A stretch of DNA of 64,000 bases from Ganoderma boninense (taxonomy: Eukaryota > Basidiomycota > Agaricomycetes > Polyporales > Polyporaceae), in the NCBI GenBank assembly GCA_002900995.3, contig CM035307.1, positions 930,001-994,000 of the forward strand, in the 5' to 3' direction. Of this stretch, positions 45,941-58,457 are shown piece by piece. Position 1 is the first letter of the stretch. Each line of letters opens with the position of its first letter. Position numbers and translations under genes: made by a program. The notes beneath the pieces are model-generated. The model was not told where the DNA came from. It did not search any database and worked only from the letters and a program-made list of their open reading frames with translations.

Positions 45941-47626
45941 ATGAGCGCCCCCGACTTGCTCCTCTCCTCCTTCTTGCCAAGCATGCCCCCATCCTCGGCC
46001 TTCCAGTGGTTCCTTCTCGTCGGCCCCGCTGTCGTCATCTTCGCCTATTTCCTAACCATCTTCCCTCACACGCCCAACGAACTCTACATCCACCCGTCCC
46101 TCGCCACTCTCGACAAGTCCACCCCAAGCTGGTCAATATATCCAGATAACTTCTATGAAGGCGGCGCGTATGTCAAGTTCCCACAGGGATCCGTACGCCC
46201 CTTCTGCTCCACTTCTATCGCATTCATCTCCTCCAATTTTGCCTCACAGGTTCGCTACTGGCTCGTTGGCCCCGAGAACGGCAAGCGGGTGCGTTCTTTC
46301 GTTAATCACTCGTCGATCCCCTCTCACCTTTGATATAGGTGGTCTTAATACACGGCCTCTCCGTCCCGGCCATCATTTGGAAAGACGTTGCGCCAAAGCT
46401 TGTTGCTAAAGGTTATCGCGTCCTACTCTATGGTATATGCGCATATATGCAGATCTAGTGGCGCATAATTCAATTCCGCTCTAGATCTCTACGGACGCGG
46501 CTACTCCGACGCGCCGCATACAACTTACGACGCCAACCTCTACACCACGCAACTCGCCCTGCTCCTTCAATATGTTGGATGGAGTAAAGCCAATATAGTT
46601 GGTGTCTCAATGGTGCGAGGTCTTGTTCTGCGATAACATCCAGACCAACATCTGACTGCGCATACACTGTAGGGAGGCGGAATTGCTGCGGCTTTCAGCG
46701 CACAGTTCCCTCACCTCATAGATGACAAAGTTGTCCTCATTGCCAGTGCGGGGCTGATGGATGTACGTGTCGTGGTACCGTAATCGCGCTTGCTGACTTC
46801 AACGGCTTTCTCTGCAGTCATCAGACATGTCGAGGACAACCAAATTCCTGTCCTCGCCGCCTATGCAGGTCGTGGCATCCAGCTACCCCTTCCGCGTAAG
46901 TACCCACCATTACTCTGCGCATGGCGATGCGTTTGGTTTTCATGTGAACTCGGCTTCACTTCCTCGCTTTGACGCGAGATACCCTTGGCCAGCGGGGCAC
47001 TAGGTATCAACATACTGACCGGTGCTTCCCCTCGCTATCGCTCTCTTCGAGCATCTCTTCTTGGGAATTTCGTGTTTTCACGCTACAATTCTAACACCCG
47101 CACTCTAGCTCTACCTGCAGTACCTTGCGGACCAGAAATCATCTTCTGATCCCATTGCTGAGGTGAGTCCTCTTCCGCCTCGATTGATATCAAAACGTTT
47201 CAGCTCTGATTGTGGCCTCACGTTCACACCATCACAGCTTGTGCGCATACAATCAGCATATCTTCCAGGATACAACGCCGCCCTCGCGTCCTCCATCCGT
47301 GATGGGCCCCTGCGCAATCTTGCGCCCCAATTCACCGCTCTTGGACGACATTCACGCAAGACCAACGGCTCAGTCCTCGCCATTTGGGTACGTCATATCT
47401 GATTCTGCGAGGCAAGCGTTTCGATAACGAGACTTCTAACTCTCGTCATCCGTCTTCGCACGTCCAGGGCACGCACGACAGGGTCGTCCCATACCGCTAC
47501 GCCGCAAAGGTGCAGGTATACATCCCCCACGCGGAACTCGTCACTGTCGAGGGCGGCCCGCACGATATCACTGTCAGCCACCCTGAGGAAGTCTCTAATG
47601 CGCTACTAGAGTTTCTTGGGCGATGA
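45941..47626 (+). CDS. Membrane-anchored alpha/beta hydrolase
   Basis: Start ATG 45941 (MSAPDLLLSSFLPSM) or 45985. An N-terminal hydrophobic segment, WFLLVGPAVVIFAYFLTIF, probably anchors it. The hydrolase fold follows: VVLIHGLSVPAIIWKDVAPK (oxyanion-hole HGL), LYDLYGRGYSDAPHTTYD, nucleophile elbow GVSMGGGIAAAFSAQFP, a cap region, then the acid in WGTHDRVVPYRYA and the His in VTVEGGPHDITVSHPEEV. So the Ser-Asp-His triad is complete. Seven or so short introns join in phase; stop TGA at 47624-47626. The pattern resembles the MEST/epoxide-hydrolase-like lipid hydrolases of basidiomycetes. Substrate unknown; lipid or ester is a reasonable guess. Confidence 0.82.
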
Positions 47627-48760
47627 GACTAACAACCCTAATCGGAATCAACCACCCTATCACGCACTGTGGCACCCCTTCTCGTCGCCCGCGTTCACCT
47701 CGATTTTCCCCTCGGACCTTGTTGCTTTGTAAGGATGTATGCGACTTGATGCCTTCTGGTTGGGCATCAGCTCTCCCCAGGGGCGCCTGCACGCCCTCAT
47801 CGTTTCGCTGAGTTTATCCTGCCCATTGTTCCTGCACATGTTTACGCTACCACGCCTGCTGCCATCATCTTCTCACTGCTAATACCCACACCCACTGTGA
47901 CCCTGTATATATCAGCCGACATCGCACTGCACGCCCCACGCCTCACGCCGACACGACTCCTCGCTGTTTATGATCCTCATCGCATTGTTGTCCTCACGTA
48001 CATACATCTCGCCGCTAGCGTGCTTACCTTGACTCCGGATCCTGCCGGCAGACAAGCACCGTCTCTGTTCTCAGGTCCTGTGTTCATCCTGCCATCCTTC
48101 GTTGATCTTGACCACCTCGCGCTGACCCCACCCCCCACCGTCCTATTGTTAGTATTACGTACGTCCCACCCTCATCATTCCGCATGTACACCGTCCGCAC
48201 TCTACCCACCAGGCCTATTACTTAACCCATCCCACCCACCCGCGGACCCCCAGCCTGCCTGATAGTGTCACTGTTACTGTTACTTATCGTCAACGCTTCT
48301 CGCTCATGTGTGTTCCTGTTCTCTCATTCTCTTATTCATATCCATATCCATATACCACGACCTACCTGGCCAGACACTCTAAAAGTAGACCCTACGCTAA
48401 TCTCACCCCGCGTTAACTTATAATCTATGCAACGTTATTCCGGGCGCGCCATTAACATTCCTTCCTACGCATGCTGCGTATACGTTCGATCGACGCGTTC
48501 GCCGTGCACGCATCCCAGGTGTCCAGACGGGGGGCATGTGGCCGCCGTGCGACTCAACCACGATAAGCAGCTGCAGCGCCCTCCCAGAGAAAACAAGTCG
48601 ACATCGAAGTTCGAAGTTCGAACAAGCACACCGCCGCATCACGCCATGGGGGTATATTTGGACGGTTTGAAAATGCGCATCGTGTGTTCTGAGCACGAAC
48701 ACCAGGTGGCAATGCATTGTATAGCGCTCATTTCGCAGTACTCAGCAGTGCGAGTTCGTG
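47627..48760. other. Convergent 3' ends, 1.1 kb
   Basis: Between the hydrolase (+) and the sedolisin (-). Pyrimidine-rich; no exon, RNA gene or repeat that I can support. Confidence 0.5.
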
Positions 48761-51242
48761 CTACAGGTTCGGAAGGTCCAAAGACCCCCAACCGCCCGTG
48801 AGGATGTCCTTGAGCTTCCCAAAGTTGGGCGTGCCGACGCCCGTGACGGCGTCCCAGCCCTGCGTCGCGTTGAAGCCGGGCGTGCCGCAGCCGGGGTTGT
48901 TGCCCGCGGTGATGTCGTTGAACGCGGCAGGCGCGGCGGCGTGGAGCGCGTACACGAGCGGGTTGAGGAACCCGAGCGGGGGCAGGCGCGCGGAGAGGCG
49001 CGCCGAGTTGAGCAGCGACACGAAGCTCGCGAACGTCGGCGCCGCCGCGGACGTGCCCCCGATGAGCCCCGAGCGCCCGCCGAGGAAGATGAGGAAGTTG
49101 TCCGCTTGCGCGGCGACGTCCGGGATTGCCTGGTGGGTGTGGAACCATGAAAGTCGGAATGGTCGGTCGGTGGCGTGAGCGGAGAGGGAAGGGTTAGAGG
49201 GTGGGAAGGAAGTCTGGAGACGAAGAGGGTTGAACTCACGCGGCCGTTGGGGTTGAAGAGGCCCTTGTACGTGCCGGGCGCGAGCTTGTTCAAGAACTGG
49301 GTGACCGCGGCCTGCTGGTATGCCGGGCGCGGGAACTGCGGCGGCACGTCACATGTGTGTCAGCAGCGGTCTCAGCAGGCGCAGGGGTGCGAGGATATGG
49401 TGACGCACGAGGTCGCTGAAGCCGCCGCCCGAGAAGAAGACTGCGGTTTCGGGGACGTTGATGGTGCCGCCGACAGCGGTGACACTGAAAATCAGTGAAA
49501 GAGGAGGTTCGATGTCAGCACACAACGAATGCTCTCGAAGTTGATGTGCGCGAAGCACGGAAGCGGGGTAGGTACTGACAAGGGGCACGAGGGCGGGAAA
49601 AGCGGGACAAAGCGCGTAACGTTGCGCCCGTCGTTGGTGAAGCATTCCTGGAGCGCCGGGTCCTCCTCGCCATCGCCGACGCCGCCGTCACCGGATGAGA
49701 ACGTCAGTGAGGTACCGCGTGCACCTGTAGAACGGTAATGACAACGAGGTTGTCAACGGCAATCACATTGGACTTCAAAGAAACATGAACAACGCACCGA
49801 GTTGTGCAAACTCGTTGCAGACGCGCTTAGCGAAGCTCGCAGGCACTGAATGCAGCACAAGGTTCTTCAGCACCACGCCACTCCGGCGGAAAACCGGACT
49901 GTGTAGTATGAGCACAGCACTACGTACCAGTCTGTTCGTCATCAGCGTAGGACGTAGAGATGGTCTGTGGGATAGTTCTTTTGTTTGAGGATGAACGACA
50001 GCCAGTCCAAGTAGGGCTCGTTGCTGTTCGTGGGCGTGAGGTCGTCCGGGATGAACGGTGGGCTGCCGCCAGTGGAGAAGAACGTGCCGGGGGTGGGGAA
50101 GGTGAGACCGAACGCGAACTGGGTATCTATCACAAGACAAAACAGGCGATGAATTAGGGTCAGTATCGATGCAGTCGCAGTCAATTCGGCTGCTCTTGCA
50201 GCATACCCAGATTGGCCTCAGCCCCAGCCTCCGCGAGGGACTGATTGTTCTGCCCGCCGTTGATGAGGACGGTCTTGAAGGATGAGTTGAGAGCTTCGGG
50301 GCGCTGGTTTGCGTAGAACGACTGGAGATCCTGAATGTTCGCAAACTGTTCGAGGTAACCAGTAATACCGATCTGGTTCCCGTTCGTCGTCGACGGCGTG
50401 AAGCCGACAGCATTGTACAGCTGCTGCAAGCACGTGATCGTGACGGTCGTATTGCAGGACGCGTCGACGTGGCCACCCGAGGCAGAGGGAATGTTGATGG
50501 GAGGCGCATCGGAAGCGACGGAGGTAGATCCCTCCTCACCCTCTGAGAAATGCGAGAAATGGAATGTCGTCTTGAGGGATTTCATGTGCGAAAACATCGT
50601 CGTCGGCTGGATGAGCTCGACATGATCGTGAAGGTGTTCAGGGAGGCTGTAGGAAGTCGTTCGGATGACGGAGGAGCCGCTCGCGTCGTGCGTCCAAACG
50701 TGGTATTTCTGAGGTACAACGCGTCAGAATTGGGCTTCTAGACAAAAAGCGCGGCGCATACAGTCCTAAGCATCTCCTCGGCAAGGGCCACGGGGATCTT
50801 GATGTGGACCCAGTCCTTGGCAGGAGAACGTGTGAGACCATCCTCGTAAACGCCATGCGATGCAAGCCACTCGTTGACGAGATGGACACTCTCCACCTCC
50901 GGCGCGACGAGTTCCTCAACCTCTTCCTTGCTCAGGTGCTGACCGTAACGGTCGTGGAAGGGGTCGCTAAACAAAAGAAAGAGACGCGTGAGACAAACGT
51001 GTCGGGTAGTCCGAGGTTCGCGCGCCTCACCTGACTTCGTACAGATGCCTCTCGAGCTCGTCAAAGTTGGGCTGGGGGAGGGCAATACGGAGCTCGATGA
51101 TGTGGTCCGCTGGGGCAGGGGCACGCTTGACCCATCCTCGCGGGGATACCACGCTCTCCTTGACCTTGTGGACGGTGGTCGAGGGGACGGCGCAGGCACC
51201 GGCGGCGAGCGCGAGAGCAACCCAGGCAGAGAGCGACCGCAT
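48761..51242 (-). CDS. Secreted sedolisin-family serine-carboxyl protease (tripeptidyl-peptidase type, MEROPS S53)
   Basis: Start ATG 51242-51240 with a signal peptide [21 protein letters not shown] propeptide follows ([39 protein letters not shown]), the Pro-kumamolisin activation pattern. The mature domain carries [19 protein letters not shown], the Glu/Asp pair in [47 protein letters not shown], and the Ser in [15 protein letters not shown]. It ends with the calcium-site region [19 protein letters not shown] and [15 protein letters not shown], stop near 48761. All catalytic E, D, D and S residues can be seen. Sedolisins act at acid pH on extracellular protein, freeing tripeptides; wood- and litter-decay fungi often have many. 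About nine introns. A TATA element lies about 75 bp upstream. Confidence 0.92.
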
Positions 51243-51316
51243 TGCTGGTCCGGGAGCTGAACGGCAAATGCAAGTTCGAGGCTGGGGAAGGAAGCCGGCT
51301 AAGCGACCGCAACCCC

Positions 51317-51324
51317 GCCTTTAT
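51317..51324 (-). promoter_or_regulatory. TATA box of the sedolisin gene
   Basis: TATAAAGG on the minus strand, about 75 bp upstream of the ATG at 51242. Confidence 0.6.
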
Positions 51325-52899
51325 ATTAGGGAGGGCCAGATGGGGGCCGCTGCATTTCCACAAAGCCCGAGGCCCCGAAGTCGAAGCGAGACACGCACGG
51401 GTCGGAGATCCAACGCCAAGGATCCCCAGTCATACGACGTGCGGAGGTTGCTGATGGAAGGCCGAGCCGGGATGGCGAGCATGGTGAATTGCGTCAAAAT
51501 TATCGCCGTTCGTGGTCTCGCTGATGGGCCCTTCGGTTGCCACACTTGCCTAGCCATGGGAAGAGCTGGCGTTACCGCGCGAACAATCGCGCCTGGGACG
51601 AGCGATATGGAGAGCACATGGAGCAGGAAGTGCTCATCATTCCCACTGCCGTCGAGATTGGGGCTGTCCCGGATGGCAGGGAAGTTTGCCCCGCAGTTCC
51701 GTCGGCATGGGCGTCGACTGTCCTGCGGCCAGGGTGGACGAGCGCATATATCCAAGAATGTGGATGCTGTTGTTCTCGAGGATAGCAGCGCGCCATCCCC
51801 GCCGAGTATGTTAAGAAGATGGGTGGAGATTGAGATTAAGAGATGGTGACCAAGGATGGGAGGATGATGGTTGGAAGACAAGCGAGAGTCGTTGATCAGC
51901 TTCGACGGAGGAAATGCTCTAACGCCGTCAGCGGAGAGTACAGCCACAACACGTCTCGAACACTCCGCTCGCTCCGGCCTCAGGTTGAAGACCGGGGTTT
52001 ATGCACTTATCATCCTTGTCTACCTACGTTCTAGTTCTACTCAACACTATCTGGCCCTGGGTTGCTCCTCCGTCCTCCCCTGGGTAAGCACACTGGATAA
52101 GCCAATTGTCTGGTACTTGTCTGAATCGAATGACGTACCACCCTGATCAACCAGGAAACGCTTGAACCTTGCAGCAAGTGCTCACCCCACAACCACCGGC
52201 TTCCCCGAGCTCTCATCCCGATGCCGTGTACACGAGATCACCTTCCCGTCCGCATTGCAGGATATCCTTGATCTGCTTACCACTCCGACACTATTCCCGC
52301 GAACTTGTTATGATATTAACTCGAGGTCGTTCCCTTGATTTAGCAGCGGCCAGCGGTAGCCTCAAATGCCCTGTGTCCGTGGACCAACGCACGGGATCAT
52401 GGAGTGAGCGGCACCCGAATATCGGTCGGAGGTCTAGGTACAAGGCATCGGTACCTGCGGAGGCGTTCGTTCACGCTGCGGAGCGCGAGATGGAAGACGT
52501 ACAAGGCGGTTTGTCGGCCACGCCTTCGCAGGGCTGTCCCAGTGCTCCCGTGCTGCCCTCCTTGAGGCTTGGATGAGTTCATGGGCGGGCCGCTGGGGAC
52601 CGCCGACGAGATGATGGATTAGGGTGGAGGAGATTGGGCGCAGTGAGCAGCGCTCCCGTCTGAGAACAAATCATGATCTTAGCAGATTGATCCCTCGACA
52701 CACAACAGCGTGACCCCATCTTGCTCTCCCTCTCTATCGTCTACCACCACCACTACCACCACCACCAAATATCTCCTCGTCCGTGCTCAGCCCCAAAATC
52801 CTACCTGCTTTCTCCCCAGACACATCTCTACACATCCCACCGAGCTCTTACCATCACATCGAACCACGCACCCGACGTATCGCACGGCACACGCCAGCC
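51325..52899. other. Intergenic, about 1.6 kb, between divergent genes
   Basis: Lies between the sedolisin (-) and WBP2-like (+) genes. The last 200 bp before 52900 are C/A-rich with CAC repeats, typical of a promoter and 5' UTR. No gene supported in the remainder. Confidence 0.5.
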
Positions 52900-53667
52900 A
52901 TGTCTATGAACACAGTCACCCTCAGCCCCGCACGCACCCCGACCCCGCTCCAGGACGAGGTCGACATCCGCCACGTCGATGCCATCGAGTACACCATCAC
53001 CCTCCCCTCCAAGAAGTTCGAGGGCAAGGGCAAGATCTTCCTCACCGATCTCCGCGTGCGTCCCGTCCCCACTCTGCCTCCCCGCCACAACAGCCCAACC
53101 TGACATCATCCCCTCCGACACCGCACACGCGCGTGCGATCGCAGCTGATCCTCGTCGCCGACGTCCCGACGGACGGCTTCGAGACTCTCGCCGCGCCGCA
53201 CACCGCGCTGCTCTCCGTCAAGGCCGAGGCGCCGCGCCTCAACCTCTTCTCCCCGCCGCGCATCGTCGTCGAGGTGAAGCCCTCGCCCAGCGGGGGCGGC
53301 GGGCTCGGCGACGCGCCCGCGCGCGTCGAGTTCCGACTCGTGCGCGGCGGCGACAAGGACGCGTTCCACTCGTTCGGGGGCGCGCTCGACAAGACGCGCG
53401 AGCGCGCCGTGAACCGCAGCCGGGCGAACCCCGAGGACGAGTTTGACCTCCGTGAGTACGCCCCCTCCCTCCCCTCCCCCCTCCCCACACCCTTCTGCTG
53501 TGGTGTGTATGCGCGTAGAGCGGTGCGTGTTTAGCAGACATGCTTTTGTCTTGTTTTTTTGGTGTGGTGCAGCAGCGTATGGTGGCCCCGGACCAAGCTC
53601 TTCCTCGACAACGACGTACGTCACGGCGGACGCGCCGTCCGACGCGCCCCCCGGCTACGAGCCCTGA
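52900..53667 (+). CDS. WBP2-like GRAM-domain protein with C-terminal PPxY motif
   Basis: Start ATG 52900 (MSMNTVTLSPARTPTPL), three exons, stop TGA 53665-53667. The N-terminal GRAM/PH-like fold reads KKFEGKGKIFLTDLR|LILVA, where the first intron falls between strands, then FETLAAPHTALLSVKAEAPR and VEFRLVRGGDKDAFHSFGGA. The C terminus is AYGGPG..TTYVTADAPSD ending PPGYEP, a PPxY-type ligand for WW domains. WBP2 and its fungal relatives share just this layout: a GRAM domain followed by PPxY. In animals WBP2 binds WW proteins such as YAP and Nedd4; in fungi a Rsp5 adaptor role is plausible but inferred. The protein is short, about 200 residues. Confidence 0.8.
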
Positions 53668-54360
53668 ACGTGGACGCACGGTGTCGGTGAACGTTTGAAC
53701 CTTGACCGGTGACCCTTGGAGGTGGCGTTCGTCGGACGGGAACCACAGTGTACTACTATCCCTATCGCTCTCATCATACCCTATTGGAGGATCACGCGCA
53801 CGCGACGCCTCGGCTGTATCATTTGTACTAACCTCAACACCATCGGAATACATCGCCTGGATCTCACTCACCTCGCATGTTGTAGACCGACACCACTCAC
53901 TCCGGGCTCGAGCGTCGCTCCGCAAATGACCGTCAATGTCATGTCATGGAAGCAGCAGCAACTCTGTGAAGAGCTGGAGAAGCAGAAGCACGAAAGCTGC
54001 GCGCACTGGAGCGCGCCGCGAATCAGGTGTACCGGTCAGTCGCCTATCTGAAGGCAAACTCAACGGAGACCTCCATAAGCTCCACGATGCTGTGCGGTCT
54101 GACTCACGTCGGGCGTAAGGGGGATCCACCGTGGACGTTGCGGGCGATAGAAGGGAGCGCCTGTGTCGAAACTTCCCTCGGGCGGGATGATTCTGGGTGA
54201 GCGGAACTTGGAAGGGCATACTCGACCTGTATAGGTAATGTCCAAGGAAGAAGGAGTACGAATTGAATTCAATCGAATGAGTTGAAGTGGAACGAAATCA
54301 AAAGGTCGTCAGTAGCGAGGGAACACGCAAACAAACAAGTATAATACCACCTCTATCCCT
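53668..54360. other. Convergent 3' ends, 693 bp
   Basis: Between the WBP2-like gene (+) and the P450 (-). Two 3' UTRs; no additional gene supported. Confidence 0.5.
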
Positions 54361-56039
54361 CTACGACCTCCTCACCAGCTCGACCTCGACGTCGTCCGCA
54401 TACCGCTCAAACCCGACGTTGAACCCGTTCTTCACCGCAGGCACCCGGAATGCCCGCCCGTCGACGCCCCGCACCTCGAACGCCCGCAGCAGCCCGCCCA
54501 CGAGCGCCAGCGCGACCTCGGTGCCGAACACGCGCCCGGGGCACAGGTTCCCCGCGACCCCGAACGCACGCACCTTGCGCACGCGCGCCGCCGACAGCTC
54601 GCCCGCGGGCGTGACGAACCGCCCCGGGTCGAACGCCATGGGGTCCGCGGCCCCAGAGCGCGGGGTCGCGGTTCGGACGCGCTCATCGGCAGGAGGAAGA
54701 TGTCGCTCTCGGCGACAGAGACGGTGGCGGGGCCCAAGTCTGAGTCTGAGTCCGGCAAGGCGAAGTCGAAGGGGCGCCGCGCGATGCGGGGCACGCCCGT
54801 CATGTGCAGCCGGAGGGTCTCGTACCACGCGGCGACGAGCCACGGGCAGAGCTCGCGCACTCGCGTGAGATCGAGGCGCGGGACCGCGTGGCCGGAGGTC
54901 TCCCTTGGGCCCGAGGGGACGACGGGGAGCCGCTGCACCTCGTCGGCGACGCGGCGCAGGACCGCGGGGGACGCGAGGAGGTGCCGGACGAGCCAGACGG
55001 CGAGGGTGCTGGGCGTGGCGAGGAGGCCGAGCGCGGAGACGAGCTCGATGGCGAAGTAGTCGGGGCTCGTCTCCCATTGGAGGATCGGAGTGCGCGATGA
55101 CGTTGATCGCGTGGGCGAGGGTCTGGACGCGCGCGGGGCGGTGGGCGTGGTGGAATTCTTGGAGACGGCGCAAGAGGAAGCTGCGGGAGGCGTATGCCGA
55201 GCGGGCCGTGATGAAGGGGAGCGGGCGAGAGAGGGAGTCGAACGTCTCGCTGAGATTCCTGTGTGGTGCCGAAGTAGAAGGTGAGCTCGGGGGTGAGGAT
55301 ATGGATGATGAGTTTCCAGGGGGCTTACATGAACTCCCTTGCGAACTCGGGATCCATACGCCAAGGGTTCTCGACACCCCAGACTGCGCTCGCAGTGGCG
55401 GAAACGGAAAGGCCGAACATCCAATGGGCGAGCTTGAGGTTGCTCTTGGCGGGCAGCTTTGCCAATTCGTCGCAGATGAACGTCGACGAGCGATCCGACA
55501 GGGCTTGGACATTCTCCGGCGCACCGAACTCTACCCTGTGGAGAGGGCGGGGGTCGTGATCGAGGAGAGCCTGGATGGCGCGTGGGCTTAGATTGAATAC
55601 TCGTGGTCCTGCGTAAGCGAGAATCTGTGCGACACCGACGTCGTGGACATGCCTAGCGAAGTGACGTTCTAGGGATGGGTTCATGACGATGATGCGCTTG
55701 AAGGGGAGGGATATTGTGAAGATTTGTGGTGCCGAAGCAAGGAGATGGTTGACATAGCGGGCTGAGTCGTGCTGGAGACCGAGGACGTGGCCGATCCATG
55801 GGATGAGAGATGGCACAGAAGGGAGGTTTGAGATAGAAAAGCGAGTGCGGGTTGCTTTGTTGTCGGCCGAGAGGGCGGTTGGGTGGAGGACGAAAAGGCG
55901 GAGGAGGGGAATGGCAATGTAGAGAATGGCCGCCAGAATAGCGAGAAGTTTGACGCTATGAAGGAGAGAACGTAGTTTATGGCGACAACTGGAGCCCTAG
56001 AGTCTGCAGCAAGATGGATGTTGTCCATGACATGCATCT
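54361..56039 (-). CDS. Cytochrome P450 with three apparent frameshifts
   Basis: The N terminus is a membrane anchor (VKLLAILAAILYIAIPLL) with the first exon boundaries uncertain near 55990-56039. The body has LPSVPSLIPWIGHVLGLQH, the I-helix region FAIELVSALGLLATPSTLAV, the ExxR in AAWYETLRLHMTGVPRIARR, DPMAFDPGRF, and the heme-binding loop FGVAGNLCPGR with its Cys. The overall pattern is closest to CYP7/CYP8-like P450s, though fungal. The frame must change near 55085 (before LQWETSPDYFAIE) and twice between about 54700 and 54670, where SAS, NRDPALWG and ADPMAFDP lie in three different frames with no splice signals. All motifs persist, so consensus errors or very recent decay are the options. 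Catalyses mono-oxygenation at the ER; substrate unknown. Stop TAG at 54361. Confidence 0.7.
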
Positions 56040-56212
56040 AAATGGTGTTCAGATTCCGAAGGCTGTAAGGAAGGCCAGCAGAATTCAGACAAGACGATAT
56101 AAGAATAAACATTGATCATACCTACGGGATAGGGAAAAAAGACCAGCTACTCGCCCGGGTGAGCGCATACAGTGGACCAAAATTTGGAGAGAACGTGTTC
56201 TCGCTCGCTCAA

Positions 56213-56220
56213 GCTTTATA
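56213..56220 (-). promoter_or_regulatory. Possible TATA box of the P450 gene
   Basis: TATAAAGC on the minus strand about 175 bp upstream of the first candidate ATG near 56039. The distance allows for a 5' UTR of about 140 nt. Confidence 0.45.
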
Positions 56221-58457
56221 CGGTACACTCGTAATTAAGGGGAGGGACAAGGAAGGAAAGTGTGCGGCCGGCAGGGTGGCAGGGGTAAGCGTAGACCCGT
56301 CCAACAGGCTATGACCATGCCCGAGGACCGAGGCATTGGTAAGAGAACGGGGACATGATGATGATACCAAAACTACTTGGCGGGGAGGAGCTGCCGGGGA
56401 GAGGGGGGCGTGGGCCGTGGGCCGCGTAGCGTGAAACACAAACCGTTGGAGGAAAGAAGAAATGACGAGTTGGTGCCCATGGGCCGGCGCGCCAGACTAA
56501 CTAGAACAGGTCTGCAAGAGTGGGCGGCATCATGCAGACAAAGACAAAGAAAGCGACACCTTGACGGAACATGAAATCGATAGGACGATATACTTAGGGC
56601 ACGTCTCCCGTGCATTTTAGACCCCACTGTCATTCAAGTTCCCGGGTAATGGCGAGTACCGCTGGTCTCGTCTTTACTCAATTCTGCGGTGGTAGGGTAG
56701 GGTGTGGCTCAGGACTCCGGATAAGTACGAGACGAGGTACTGCAGGTGGTGGAGTGCAAGTATGGAAGGGGAGTGCCAGTGCCTCGAGCCTCCAAGAGTG
56801 ACAGATGCCATGGATCCGACTCGGAGTCTGAGTCCGAAAATTTGTGGTCACCTAGCCGAAGGATGCGGGCAGGACGAGAGAACGTTTCATGCGGTGCTTG
56901 GTGCCAATGGAGGGAGCTGGAGCTGGAGTACTCCAGCAGTGAAGGCGAGGCAGCTCGGAGTGTGCTGAGGTGTAGAGATTCAAGGACGTGACGATGGCCG
57001 AGTGAGGCCGAGTGGCGGATCACAGCGCGCACCACCCAGATTGGCACAGCCACACCTGGTACAACTGCCACGACACAGCCAACCCGATCGCACCAGGAAC
57101 CAATTTCGTTGGCACCTGCCACCCTGCAATGGCGGGGCTCCTCGCACCAGCCTCACTGCAGGCTAAGTATATGCCATAAACATCCAAGTACTCAGACTCT
57201 TATCGATGACCGAGAGCGCACAATTAGCAACGCAGCCGACAGTAGACGTATACGATGTCGAAGCGTGCACAAAGAAACAGTTAGTAATAGACAGCCGCCG
57301 GAGTGGATCCGGTTCTCAGACCGTCGCACAAGCTCAGAGACGATGGTAAGCCACTCTGCCGGGGTCAGTGCCCGTTAGTCTCGGTGATGTACTGCCCGAT
57401 GATGCACGATTTGCTGGAGAGCGCTGCTGGAGGCACCATCCGGATACTGAACGCCGTGAACGGAACACTGAAATCTATGTATATCATGATTTCAATCTTG
57501 TCTTTCAAGTTACCTCCGAGTCGACTTTCCGCTTTCGCTCCGTTTCAATTCAGGAACCAGCATTTTCAGTTTCGATAAGTTCTGTGTATGTAGTCACGCT
57601 TGTAAGCAACGGACGACCTGACAGGTTGAAGTATGTTATGAGTGGCAGTGATTCGCCGCCGATCACGAGGAAATGATGTTGAAAACCTTGGGAACAGTAT
57701 TCATTACTGCTGTGAGGCCAACCACAAGTTTAAGCATACCACATCGTTACAAATACTATTAGATGCAGGTGCCAGTGGATCTGTTCCCCACGGTATCCGG
57801 GACGACCTTCGGAAGTTTGGGCACAGACAAGTCAATGGGTTCACGCCATTTGTTGCTTTGTAAATGCTTGTGATCACTGTGACCGGGAGTGTAGTGTATT
57901 CGTCATGTGTACGACGGAACTTGGAGGGCCTGCGCTGCCGAAGGGTACATGTACACCCGCCAACACGCAAACGGGTAAAAGAACTGCAACAGGGTCCGAT
58001 GCTGTCCGTGTGAGAGCGGGAGCAGATTGTGCGTATGTAAACGGATGCGGGTGCCTGAGGTCGTGTGAGGGTGAACCACAGACTTACTGTACTTAGCGGG
58101 CACGACCATGACACTCGATCCTGCGGTCCATCATCGACGTAATCGTAGAACCACTCAAGAGCCAAGACGCTTCGCTACGTAAACTTCACCATTGTCCCAC
58201 AGCCCTGAGCTGTCCTTCAATCTTCAGCGGCGACATCTGGCCTGGGATTGAACTAACTTCGACACCGTCCAGTAGAATGTCCCGCTCAGATCCTGCTCAC
58301 CTATGGGAGCCTAAGCAGACTTATGTATACAGGATGTGCGGATACAAATACAACAGCATACATGCGCACGGCGCACTCCACCAACGCCAACAGGCGGAGT
58401 GGCACCCACGCAGACATCAGGTCCGAGTCCCCGATGTTAAGCGCTCCGTTCTGGAGC
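56221..58457. other. Gene-poor gap, 2.2 kb
   Basis: Between the P450 promoter and the 3' end of the DUF6533 gene. Frames are short and lack codon-like composition. I found no inverted repeats, tRNA or exon chain. Confidence 0.45.

Noticed and set aside
47897..48262. 121-codon frame between the hydrolase and the sedolisin
   Set aside because: Pro/Leu-rich composition, no splice partners or recognisable motif; most likely 3' flanking sequence.
51537..52576. Several frames upstream of the sedolisin and WBP2-like genes
   Set aside because: Short, mutually overlapping on both strands and without any domain; treated as promoter region.
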